Positions 42,364 through 49,750 of a DNA stretch of 64,000 bases are shown here, piece by piece. Within the stretch, counting starts at the first letter, position 1. The number at the start of each line of letters is the position of its first letter. The notes beneath the pieces are model-generated. The model worked only from the letters and a program-made list of their open reading frames with translations, was not told where the DNA came from and did no database searches. Source of the stretch: Treponema sp. Lineage in GTDB: Bacteria > Spirochaetota > Spirochaetia > Treponematales > Treponemataceae. The stretch lies in assembly GCA_014804005.1 (NCBI GenBank), contig JAAVAP010000013.1:200302-264301 (forward strand). Direction: 5' to 3'. The translations under genes were made by a program, and so were the position numbers.

Positions 42364-43971
42364 TCAGATCAATTTCGTGAAATGTCTTTCGATGTCTTTT
42401 ATCAATTTGAACTCGAACGAATCCACGAGCGCTTTCCATGACGCTTCGATTACGTCAGGGCCAACGCCGATCGTCGTCCAGGAATTCGTTCCGTCGGAAC
42501 TTTCGATGAGAACGCGCACTTTCGCCGCCGTTCCGTCCTTGCCGTCGATGACGCGCACCTTGTAGTCCGTGAGGCGGATTTGGTCAACGGCAGGATAGAA
42601 TTGCGAGAGGGCTTGGTGCATCGCCTTGTCGAGCGCGTTCACAGGGCCGTCTCCTTCGCCCGCCGTGATTGCGATTTGTCCGTCAACTTCCACTTTGATT
42701 TGCGCGATTGCGTTCACGCCTTCTTCGGGACGCGGATTTATTCCGCTTGTCTGATAATAATGCAGCGTGAAAAACGGCTGATATTTTCCTATGATTTTCC
42801 GCATGAGAAGCTCGAACGAGCCTTCCGCGCCTTCAAACTGGTAGCCCTGCGCCTCAAGCTCTTTCATTCGCTCCATGATTGTCTTTACCACGGGATCGTC
42901 CTTCGTTATGGACGGAATGAACTTTTGGATTTTCTTGATCACCATCGAGCGGCCTGCAACTTCGCTCATCAAAAAGACGCGCGCGTTTCCGACTGCCTCA
43001 GGCTCGGAATGCTCGTATGCCTCGGGATTTTTGAGAACAGCGTCAATGTGCATTCCGGCTTTGTGGGCGAAAGCGTTCGCGCCGACATAAGGCATGGAAG
43101 AGCCGAGCGGAACGTTCGCGATTGAAGCGATCCGCTTGCAGATTGGCGTGAGGCTTTTCAGGTTTTCGCCGTCGATGCATTCGTAGCCCATCTTGAGCTG
43201 GAGGTCGGGAATTATCGTGGAAAGGTTCGCGTTGCCGGTGCGCTCGCCGAATCCAAGCAGAACGCCCTGCACGTGCCTCGCGCCGGCTTCCACAGCTACG
43301 AGCGAGTTCGCCACCGCAAGCCCCGAATCGTTGTGCGCGTGGATTCCGATCGTGCATTCCGCGCCGAATTCGTCCACCGCGGCTTTTACGGCCTCGCGGC
43401 ATTCGTTCAAAAGCGCGCCGCCCTTCGTCTCGCAAAGCGAAAGGACTTTCGCGCCGCCTTCCTTCGCCGCGCGGAGGGTTTCGAGCGCGTATTTGGGATT
43501 GTCCTTGAATCCCGTGAAAAAATGCTCCGCGTCGTAGAGGACCGTCATTCCGTTTTGAACGAGGAATTCCACGGAATCTTTTATCATCGCGAGATTTTCC
43601 TCAGGCGTAGTGCGAAGAATTTCCGTGACATGGAAAAGCCACGTCTTTCCGAAAATCACGGCGTGTTTTGTGCCTGCGCCCAAAATGCTCTGCAAGTTCG
43701 CGTCCTCGGAAGGCTTGATGTCTTTGCGCCTTGTCGAGCCGAACGCGCAAAGCCTTGAGTTTTTGAGCGTGATTTTTTTCATCTCTTGAAAGAATTCTAT
43801 GTCCTTGGGATTGCTTCCCGGATTTCCGGCCTCGATGAAGTCAACGCCGAGTTCGTCGAGCGCGCGCACGATGTGGATTTTGTCCTGAACGGAAAAGCTG
43901 ATTCCTTCGCCCTGCGCGCCGTCGCGCAAAGTGGAGTCGAGTATTTGGATTTTTTTCGCGTCTTTTTCCAT
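42364..43971 (-). CDS. cimA: Citramalate synthase (CimA type)
   Basis: The 535-residue DRE-TIM metallolyase condenses pyruvate and acetyl-CoA to citramalate for isoleucine synthesis. Motifs are LDSTLRDGAQGEGISFS, IEAGNPGSNPKD, LCETKGGALL, GIHAHNDSGLAVANSLVAVE and GFGERTGNANL, then a C-terminal LeuA-type dimer domain. The length and the SxxGxNPxxxD-like segment fit CimA rather than LeuA. The ATG follows a TATAAT box after five bases with no Shine-Dalgarno site. leuB follows in the same operon. Confidence 0.92.
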   Translation of the reverse strand: MEKDAKKIQILDSTLRDGAQGEGISFSVQDKIHIVRALDELGVDFIEAGNPGSNPKDIEFFQEMKKITLKNSRLCAFGSTRRKDIKPSEDANLQSILGAGTKHAVIFGKTWLFHVTEILRTTPEENLAMIKDSVEFLVQNGMTVLYDAEHFFTGFKDNPKYALETLRAAKEGGAKVLSLCETKGGALLNECREAVKAAVDEFGAECTIGIHAHNDSGLAVANSLVAVEAGARHVQGVLLGFGERTGNANLSTIIPDLQLKMGYECIDGENLKSLTPICKRIASIANVPLGSSMPYVGANAFAHKAGMHIDAVLKNPEAYEHSEPEAVGNARVFLMSEVAGRSMVIKKIQKFIPSITKDDPVVKTIMERMKELEAQGYQFEGAEGSFELLMRKIIGKYQPFFTLHYYQTSGINPRPEEGVNAIAQIKVEVDGQIAITAGEGDGPVNALDKAMHQALSQFYPAVDQIRLTDYKVRVIDGKDGTAAKVRVLIESSDGTNSWTTIGVGPDVIEASWKALVDSFEFKLIKDIERHFTKLI

Positions 43972-43976
43972 GGCAA

Positions 43977-44020
43977 ATTATAATAGCACTTCGCGCGGAA
44001 AAATGCAATGGGTAAATTTG
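43977..44020 (-). promoter_or_regulatory. Promoter region of cimA-leuB, leaderless type
   Basis: On the minus strand a TATTATAAT stretch ends five bases before the ATG. With TTGCAT as -35, a 17-base spacer leads to TATTAT, placing +1 within two bases of the start codon. Confidence 0.55.
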
Positions 44021-44075
44021 GAGGGAGACTCCGCCCTCCCCAGCAGGGGCGGACGGAGTGCGCTGTGAATTACTA

Positions 44076-45275
44076 CTACTTTTGTTTGTTGAACTCGCCG
44101 TCAGAACAGCGGACGGCATAATTGCCGCTACTGCTTTTTTCTATTGCCTCCCACTGCGCCTTTGTGCCGTCGTACTGGACGGTGAGATTGTCGCATTTAT
44201 AGAACGCATACCCGCCAATTTCCGTAACGCTCCGTGGAATCGTAACGCTCTTGAGCGACGTGCAGTCTTGGAACGCGTCATAGCCAATTTTTGTAACGCC
44301 TCTTGAAAGCGTGACGCTCTCAAGTGACTTGCAATTAATGAACGTGTATTGGCTGATATTCTTTACGCCTTTCGGAATCGTCACCGTCTTAAGACCAGAG
44401 CCTCTGAACGCGCTATCGCCGATTTTCGTTACGCTTTCGGGAATCGTTATGCTCGCAAGTGATTTGCAGCCCTTGAACGCACTATCGCCAATTTCTGTAA
44501 CGCTTTCAGGAATCGTCACGCTCGCAAGCGATGTGCAACCATTAAACACACTATTGCCAATTTCTGTAACGCTTTCAGGAATCGTCACGCTCGTAAGTGA
44601 CGTGCATCCTTCGAACTCACCTCTGCAGATTTTCGTAACGCCTTCGGAAATCGTAACGCTCTTGAGCGACGTGCAACCGCTGAACGCGTAATTACCGATT
44701 GTCTTTACGCTGCCCGGAATCGTCACGCTCTCAAGCGATGTGCAGTCTTCGAACATACTGTCGCCGATTGTCTCCACACCCTCGGAGAGCGTAACGCTCT
44801 TGAGCGATGTGCAGTCCCTGAACGCGTAATTGCCTATTTTCTTTACGTTTTCGGGAATCGTCACGCTCGTAAGCGACTTGCAGCCGCGGAAGGTGTTATT
44901 ACCGATTGTCTTTACGCTGACAGGAATCGTTATGCTCTCAAGCGATGTGCAGTCTTTGAACATACTATCGCCGATTGTCTCCACGCCCCCGGCAAGCGTA
45001 ACGCTCTTGAGCGACGTGCAACCGCTGAACGCGCTTTTGCCGATTAACTTTACGCTGCCCGGAATCACGACGCTTTCAAGGTACATACACTGACTGAATG
45101 CCCCCTCTCCTATTTCCGTCACTCCCTCGGAAATCACGAGGTTGTCGGGAATGTCGTCCTTGTCGCAGCCCGTTATCTTCGTGCCTTCCATCTTGAGATA
45201 CGATGGGAAGTCCGCCGCGAAAGCCGCCGTCGCAAGTACCATTGCCGCGAGCGCGGCATACATTTTGTTTTTCAT
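44076..45275 (-). CDS. Secreted BspA-type leucine-rich-repeat protein, cassette C
   Basis: The 399-residue product has the signal peptide MKNKMYAALAAMVLATAAFA and then about 14 nearly identical 23-residue BspA/TpLRR repeats (CTSLKSVTIPESVTEIGDSA type). A short C-terminal domain (VQYDGTKAQWEAIEKSSSGN) is common at the end of such proteins. There is no lipobox, unlike the cassette B protein. AAGGA lies upstream of the ATG at 45275. The near-identity of repeats at DNA level would favour unit gain and loss. It lies downstream of the DUF6261-like gene, separated by a multi-hairpin element. Confidence 0.9.
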   Translation of the reverse strand: MKNKMYAALAAMVLATAAFAADFPSYLKMEGTKITGCDKDDIPDNLVISEGVTEIGEGAFSQCMYLESVVIPGSVKLIGKSAFSGCTSLKSVTLAGGVETIGDSMFKDCTSLESITIPVSVKTIGNNTFRGCKSLTSVTIPENVKKIGNYAFRDCTSLKSVTLSEGVETIGDSMFEDCTSLESVTIPGSVKTIGNYAFSGCTSLKSVTISEGVTKICRGEFEGCTSLTSVTIPESVTEIGNSVFNGCTSLASVTIPESVTEIGDSAFKGCKSLASITIPESVTKIGDSAFRGSGLKTVTIPKGVKNISQYTFINCKSLESVTLSRGVTKIGYDAFQDCTSLKSVTIPRSVTEIGGYAFYKCDNLTVQYDGTKAQWEAIEKSSSGNYAVRCSDGEFNKQK

Positions 45276-45338
45276 GCTTTTTTCCTTGATGAAAAAGTTT
45301 GGATTTATTTCCACGCGGCATACGCCACGCGTTTTTAT

Positions 45339-45437
45339 CGCAGGGCAAAGCCCTGCTTACGAGTTTTGTTTGCTACGCTCACTACGTTCGCTACCGCATT
45401 TTTGTCCGCTTTGCGGACAAAAAGCACAAAAACTCGC
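45339..45437 (+). repeat. CGAGTTT multi-hairpin element, copy 2
   Basis: GCAGGGC-AAA-GCCCTGC (45340-45356) is followed by outer arms CGAGTTTTGT/ACAAAAACTCG (45360-45436). These enclose TTTTTGTCCGC-TTT-GCGGACAAAAA. It has the same order of parts as the element at 15176. It lies between the DUF6261-like gene and the LRR gene of cassette C. Confidence 0.75.
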
Positions 45438-45439
45438 GC

Positions 45440-46171
45440 TTACTCCGCAACGTTTGCGGAAGTCGTGCCCTTTTTCTTTGACCCACCCAAGACTTCCTGC
45501 TTGAAATGCTCGATTTCCGTGTTGGCATAGTCAATAAATGCCGCGTATTCCGCCTCGCCCTCAAGCAAGGCGTGTGCGTTCACGTGAAGCACGAGCATTT
45601 TGTACGACTCGTCGCTTGCCGCTCGCGCCGCCTTGAGCGCGCCCGCCGTCTTTGCCGAGCGTTCGTCCGTGCGCTGTCCCGTGAGCGCGCGCACATCCTC
45701 ATTCGCCGACTTGAGCTTTTCCACAAACGCGCCGAGCGAAAGTGCCTTCACTTGCTCCGCGAATTTGCCTTCCAAGTCCTGAATGAAATTGACAAGCAAA
45801 CCCGTTTCCTTGTCCAGCTGCGCCTGCACGTCGATTTTGTAGTCCTTGATGTGCTGATTCAGCACTTTCGCGGCATCCGCCATGCTTTCCATGGGAAAAT
45901 TCACGTAGCCCGCGACGGCTTTCTTGTAGCCGGCATAAAGCTGGTCGCGCAAGCGATCCGCCGCCGCGATTTTGTCCGTGGTCAGGCTTTTTGCCGAGGT
46001 CTGCAAGTTCTCGTCCTCCGCCCGTACTGCGTCCCGCAGTGCCTTCACCTGCGCCGCGCATTTTTCAGCGACGGCCGCGTCCTTCTCCGCCCTGTCCGCC
46101 ATGTTGGACACGAACATGAAATGCGCCGCATTGTTCATGTTCCCCAAGAAAATCGACTGGATTTCCTTCAT
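45440..46171 (-). CDS. DUF6261 protein, cassette C
   Basis: The 243-residue helical protein has the full DUF6261 pattern known from Bacteroidetes: AAHFMFVSNMADRAEK, an ExENLQTSAKSL segment, RDQLYAGYKKAVAGY, LDKETGLLVNFIQDLEGKFA, RTDERSAKTAGALKAAR and ALLEGEAEYAAFIDYANTEI. It is more distant from the A and B copies than they are from each other. AGGAGG precedes the ATG. No export signal. Its 5' end is overlapped for 107 bases by the long leader ORF in another frame. Confidence 0.82.
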   Translation of the reverse strand: MKEIQSIFLGNMNNAAHFMFVSNMADRAEKDAAVAEKCAAQVKALRDAVRAEDENLQTSAKSLTTDKIAAADRLRDQLYAGYKKAVAGYVNFPMESMADAAKVLNQHIKDYKIDVQAQLDKETGLLVNFIQDLEGKFAEQVKALSLGAFVEKLKSANEDVRALTGQRTDERSAKTAGALKAARAASDESYKMLVLHVNAHALLEGEAEYAAFIDYANTEIEHFKQEVLGGSKKKGTTSANVAE

Positions 46172-46679
46172 ACAAACCTCCTAATGATTTCAGAAATGAC
46201 TTCAAGTTGCACTTGAAGTGTCCAAACGGTTTCGGAAGCGGCTTCAAGTGGCACTTGAAGCGTCCAAACGGTTTCGGAAATGACTTCAAGTTGCACTTGA
46301 TGTGTCCAAACAGTTTCAGAAGTGAGTTCAAGTGGCACTTGAAGTGTCCAAACGGTTTCGGAAGTGGCTTCAACTCGCAGTTGAAGTGTCCAAACGGTTT
46401 CAGAAGTGAGTTCAAGTCGCACTTGAAGTGTCCAAATAGTTTCAGAAGTGAGTTCAAGTTGCGGTTTGAGGCATGTTTGTGTCGCAGGACAAAGCCCTGC
46501 TTACCGAGTTTTGTACGCAAGCTCTTGGCTTGCTGCCAAAACTCGCCATGATTAGCATTTTGCGTGCCAAAGTCGTGATTTCTACATGCAGAAAGTGTCG
46601 CGCTGCGTAGAAATGCTATATCATTGTATAGGGGGGGGGTAGTCGTTATCGTGTTTTTAAGTTCCGCACATTTCCGCAT
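46065..46679 (-). CDS. Cassette C leader ORF, long (open) form with C9 tract and 14-residue repeats
   Basis: The 204-codon frame starts six bases after a TATAAT box (predicted leaderless) with MRKCAELKNTITTTPPLYND. Nine C residues (plus-strand G at 46631-46639) lie in codons 14-17. The frame passes through seven exact 42-base repeats, read as 14-residue units such as HLKPLPKPFGHFKC, and ends 107 bases inside the DUF6261 gene. One more or one fewer C would end the peptide within eight codons of the tract (TTPPPIQ-stop or TTPPYTMI-stop). Whether the product is functional or only its translation matters is unknown. Confidence 0.5.
   Translation of the reverse strand: MRKCAELKNTITTTPPLYNDIAFLRSATLSACRNHDFGTQNANHGEFWQQAKSLRTKLGKQGFVLRHKHASNRNLNSLLKLFGHFKCDLNSLLKPFGHFNCELKPLPKPFGHFKCHLNSLLKLFGHIKCNLKSFPKPFGRFKCHLKPLPKPFGHFKCNLKSFLKSLGGLYEGNPVDFLGEHEQCGAFHVRVQHGGQGGEGRGRR
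46201..46474 (-). repeat. Seven 42-bp palindromic tandem repeats, cassette C
   Basis: Units start with TTCAAG at 46201, 46243, 46285, 46327, 46369, 46411 and 46453, exactly 42 bases apart. Each has a palindrome such as CTTCAAGTG-G-CACTTGAAG plus a spacer TGTCCAAACGGTTTCGGAAG. Arms change together: ACTTCAAGT/ACTTGAAGT in unit 1, GCTTCAAGT/ACTTGAAGC in unit 2, CTTCAACT/AGTTGAAG in unit 5. The array ends 30 bases before the DUF6261 ATG. Confidence 0.9.
46482..46547 (+). repeat. CGAGTTT multi-hairpin element, copy 3
   Basis: GCAGGAC-AAA-GCCCTGC (46484-46500) is followed by CGAGTTTTG (46505-46513) and CAAAACTCG (46537-46545), enclosing GCAAGC-TCTTG-GCTTGC. It lies between the C9 tract and the 42-bp array of cassette C. 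Confidence 0.75.
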
Positions 46680-46685
46680 TGGAAA

Positions 46686-46714
46686 ATTATAGCACTTTGT
46701 TATTTTCTTGTCTT
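46686..46714 (-). promoter_or_regulatory. Promoter AAGACA-17-TATAAT of cassette C
   Basis: On the minus strand, AAGACA is at 46714-46709 and TATAAT at 46691-46686. The leader ORF ATG at 46679 follows after six bases. Confidence 0.65.
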
Positions 46715-46809
46715 GAGTAATTTACGCACGGTTTTAAAAGATTTTTGTATAGGGGCTGTCGCCCCAAGACTCCGCGCAGTGCGTCGGGGTATGAAAACCT
46801 ACGCACGAA

Positions 46810-47544
46810 TCAGAGGAAGTCCACGTAGTCCAAGACCGAAAATTCGAACACGTCGCACAGAAGCCCGTATTCGTTTTTGAATTCGACTTTGACCACGCCG
46901 TCCGCCTCGCACACGAACGCGCTCACCTGCCATTCGGGCAGAATCTGGTTTTTGAATTCGGCGCGGAGCGATTTCACGTCGTAGTTCTCTAGCCCGCAGA
47001 TTTCAAGGGCTTTCTCTATCAGGCGGACGTTGTTCGCGTGTCCGTTCAGGTCGAGCAGGTGCTCGCTTATCCTGAAAGTCTGCGCCAATGAAAAAGGGCT
47101 TGCCTTGGAGACGGCTATCCTTCTTCCCCGGAATTCGTGCCGGCTCTTTTCGCCGAAATCCTCGCGCGGCCAGATGCTTTCGTCCTGAATTTCCACGGTG
47201 GATTCCTCGATGTTGTAGTATGCGAGCATGTCCTCCGCGATGGCGAGGAGGTTTCCGTCCTCGTCGCACATCTTGATTTCCATATAGACGAGAGACTGCC
47301 TCACTTCGGTGATGTATGTGGAAAGCTCGACGCGCTGGGTTACGCGCGGCATTTTTATCACGTCTATCTGCCAGCTCAGGCGGAACCAAGTGCAGCCGCT
47401 TTTCGCCGTGTATTCTTCGCCGAGGTTCTTGTCGGCGACGTAGACGAAAATCAAGTCTTGGAAGAGGCGCAGGAGGCCGCCCATCGTGAGGAAGCCGGAC
47501 TTGTCCACCTCGCTGAACCTTATTCGGGTTGTGCGCTTGTACAT
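46810..47544 (-). CDS. Acyl-ACP thioesterase (FatA/FatB-like double hotdog)
   Basis: The 244-residue product has two hotdog domains: RTTRIRFSEVDKSGFLTMGG with CTWFRLSWQIDVIKMPR in the first, and the catalytic-type LNGHANNVRLIEKAL in the second, matching the N-x-H-x-N-N motif of plant and bacterial acyl-ACP thioesterases. It would release free acids from ACP. It is the last gene of the fatty-acid/polyketide-like cluster. The start at 47544 is preceded by GGAGG at a somewhat long distance. A GGGGC/GCCCC hairpin at 46755-46768 may end the transcript. Confidence 0.85.
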   Translation of the reverse strand: MYKRTTRIRFSEVDKSGFLTMGGLLRLFQDLIFVYVADKNLGEEYTAKSGCTWFRLSWQIDVIKMPRVTQRVELSTYITEVRQSLVYMEIKMCDEDGNLLAIAEDMLAYYNIEESTVEIQDESIWPREDFGEKSRHEFRGRRIAVSKASPFSLAQTFRISEHLLDLNGHANNVRLIEKALEICGLENYDVKSLRAEFKNQILPEWQVSAFVCEADGVVKVEFKNEYGLLCDVFEFSVLDYVDFL

Positions 47545-47615
47545 TTCTTTCCGTCCTCCTTGCAAATCAGGTTTTTAAAGTTCGGGATTCGGCCGCGCCG
47601 AACAGCCGCGCCGTT

Positions 47616-48383
47616 TTATTTTTCGGTTTCGGCATCGGGACTTTTTTTGCCCGCCGCGCGCTCGGTCTTCCAAAACAAGTCCATGAGCAGCTTGTAGTGC
47701 CGCTGCGAGAACGGTCCTTCGCGAAGTTTCGCGATTGTCTCTTCGGAAATCTTTTCGGTGCGGGCAAGTTCGCGTCCCGCCTCCACGAATTTTTCGAGGA
47801 ATTCTTCAAGCCGCTCGAAAAGCTGTTCGTTCGCGAAGGAGCGGCCTTGCGGACAAAAAAGCGGATAGTAGTTTTCCCTTCCGCAGATCATGTCGAACTG
47901 CGAGAGCAGCGAGTCGTAGATCAAGTCCGCCTGCGAGTATCCGCAAGTGGAAATTATGATGAATTTCTTTCCGGTGAGTCCGCCACGGATTCCGTGGAAA
48001 GGCTTTCCCACGACAGGGGCTTGGCCTTCATAAGTGCACAGCATCGAGACCATGCGGTCGGTGAAGACTTTCATCGTTCCCGGCATCCCGAAAATGTAAA
48101 GCGGAAAACTTTCGATTACGATGTCTGCCGCGCTCACTTTTTCCTTGATTCTCGGAATGTCGTCGCCCTTTATGACGCATTCGCCTTCGGTGCGCCCCCA
48201 GCATGAAAGGCAGCCTTTGCACGGCAGGATTTTGCAGTCGTCGATGTCGAGCCATTCGGTTTGGCACGGGCGGATTTCCTCGATGCCTTGGAGGAATTTT
48301 TTCGTGACACGCGAGGTGCTCGACCTTTCTTTTTGGGGGCTTCCGCTTATGACGAGGATTTTTAGTTCGCGCTCTTTTTCCAT
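47616..48383 (-). CDS. NAD(P)H-dependent flavodoxin-like oxidoreductase
   Basis: The 255-residue flavoprotein of the NADPH-dependent FMN reductase / iron-sulfur flavoprotein family has ILVISGSPQKERSSTSRVTK (FMN phosphate loop), the cysteine-rich CKGCLSCWGRTEGEC and SFPLYIFGMPGTMKVFTDR. The C-terminal extension of ~70 residues is unusual for small reductases. The substrate is unknown; its place between fabZ and the thioesterase suggests an acyl or polyene redox step. The start is two bases after the fabZ stop. Confidence 0.8.
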   Translation of the reverse strand: MEKERELKILVISGSPQKERSSTSRVTKKFLQGIEEIRPCQTEWLDIDDCKILPCKGCLSCWGRTEGECVIKGDDIPRIKEKVSAADIVIESFPLYIFGMPGTMKVFTDRMVSMLCTYEGQAPVVGKPFHGIRGGLTGKKFIIISTCGYSQADLIYDSLLSQFDMICGRENYYPLFCPQGRSFANEQLFERLEEFLEKFVEAGRELARTEKISEETIAKLREGPFSQRHYKLLMDLFWKTERAAGKKSPDAETEK

Positions 48384-48385
48384 AG

Positions 48386-48823
48386 TTATCCGATTTGCTC
48401 TTTTGGAATCTTCGTGAAAATCATCGAGCCTTTCGCCTTGACTTCGCCGTCGCATTTCAATGTCGCGTCGAAGTAGGTGAGCGTGCCGCCCGACTTGGTC
48501 TTCTTCGCTTCGATTTCGAGGACGTCGCCGGGAATCACGGGCTTGAGGAATTTGAACTCGCTCACTTTCAGCAGCATGTGGACAAAGTTTTCGTCCACGC
48601 CGTCATCGTCCACCACGAGCGAGCAGAGCTGCGCCGCGCTTTCGATGAGGAGTACCCCTGGCATTATCGGCATTCCCGGAAAATGCCCCGCAAAGTGCGG
48701 CTCGTTCACGCTCACGCATTTTATTCCGCGCGCGCTTTCGCCCGGCACTACTTCAAGAACCTTGTCGATCATTTGGAAGGGCGGACGTTGCGCGATCCGC
48801 TTTTGGATTTCATAGACGTTCAT
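48386..48823 (-). CDS. fabZ: 3-hydroxyacyl-ACP dehydratase, FabZ type
   Basis: The 145-residue single-hotdog dehydratase has RPPFQMIDKVLEVVPGE, the catalytic histidine in HFAGHFPGMPIMPGVLLIES and the following AAQLCSLV. GGAG precedes the ATG. It removes water from 3-hydroxyacyl-ACP. Flanked by fabG upstream and a flavoprotein downstream. Confidence 0.93.
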   Translation of the reverse strand: MNVYEIQKRIAQRPPFQMIDKVLEVVPGESARGIKCVSVNEPHFAGHFPGMPIMPGVLLIESAAQLCSLVVDDDGVDENFVHMLLKVSEFKFLKPVIPGDVLEIEAKKTKSGGTLTYFDATLKCDGEVKAKGSMIFTKIPKEQIG

Positions 48824-48872
48824 ATTTTCTCCATCGCAAAAAAGTCAAATTGAAATGCTGAAACGCAAATTT

Positions 48873-49607
48873 TCAAAGGCTCAATCCGCCGTCGAGCACG
48901 ATTGTCTGCCCGGTTATGTAGGAAGCGGCGTCGCTCGCCAAAAACGAAACGAGGCTTGCGACTTCCTCAACATCCGCGAAACGCTTTAGCGGAACGTTCT
49001 TCAAATATTCTTCGCGCTTTTCGGGCGGAAGCTGTTCCACCATTTCCGTGAGCACGAATCCCGGGGCGACGGCGTTCACGCGGATGTTCTTTCGCGCTAG
49101 CTCCACGGCCATTGTTTGAGTGAGCGAGTTCACCGCGCCCTTTGTCGCGCTGTAGACGCATTGACCTGCCAAAGCCATTTTGCTTGAAACCGAAGACATA
49201 TTTATTATAACACCCGATTTCTGCGAGAACATTTTGACCGCCGCCTGCTGCGCGCAGTAGAAGTAGCCCTTGACGTTGAGGTCGAGGCACTTGTCGAGCG
49301 TGTCGGGATTGAGCATCATGAGATATTCGTCGCGGACGATTCCCGCGTTGTTTACGAGGACATCCACGGTCTTGTATTTTTCGCAAATTACGCGGAACAT
49401 TTCTTTCACTTGGTTCAAGTCCGAAACGTCCGCCTTGCATGCGAAAGCATCGCCGCCTTCGCCCTTGATTTGTTCGACCACGGACATTGCCTCTTTGTCC
49501 GAGCGGCTGTAGTTTACGACGACCGTCATTCCGTCGCGAGCCAGCCGAATCGCGCAAGCGCGTCCTATTCCCTTTGAGGCTCCGGTTACCAAAGCAATTT
49601 TCGCCAT
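48873..49607 (-). CDS. fabG: 3-oxoacyl-ACP reductase
   Basis: The 244-residue short-chain dehydrogenase has the NADPH loop TGASKGIGRACA, NNAGIV, and the catalytic Ser-Tyr-Lys in NMSSVSSKM and VYSATKGAV. The C-terminal SFLASDAASYITGQTIVLDG is typical for FabG. AGGAG precedes the ATG. It reduces 3-oxoacyl-ACP in the same pathway as the neighbouring FabZ and ketosynthase. Confidence 0.94.
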   Translation of the reverse strand: MAKIALVTGASKGIGRACAIRLARDGMTVVVNYSRSDKEAMSVVEQIKGEGGDAFACKADVSDLNQVKEMFRVICEKYKTVDVLVNNAGIVRDEYLMMLNPDTLDKCLDLNVKGYFYCAQQAAVKMFSQKSGVIINMSSVSSKMALAGQCVYSATKGAVNSLTQTMAVELARKNIRVNAVAPGFVLTEMVEQLPPEKREEYLKNVPLKRFADVEEVASLVSFLASDAASYITGQTIVLDGGLSL

Positions 49608-49750
49608 GCAAATCTCCTGTAAAAATTTCGCGTTAAGATTCGTTTCATTTTAACCCGAAGGCGGATTTTAGTCAATTGCGGAACGCGAAAAAATGGGCGG
49701 GTCAAGTGCTTTGCAATTACTCGCGGACTTAATTTTTAAAGAAGGCTTTG

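Noticed and set aside
46201-46474. Possible CRISPR array (seven regularly spaced 42-base units)
   Set aside because: The parts between the constant segments are near-identical palindromes, not unique spacers. No cas gene is present, and the unit length is fixed at 42 with no separate repeat and spacer lengths.
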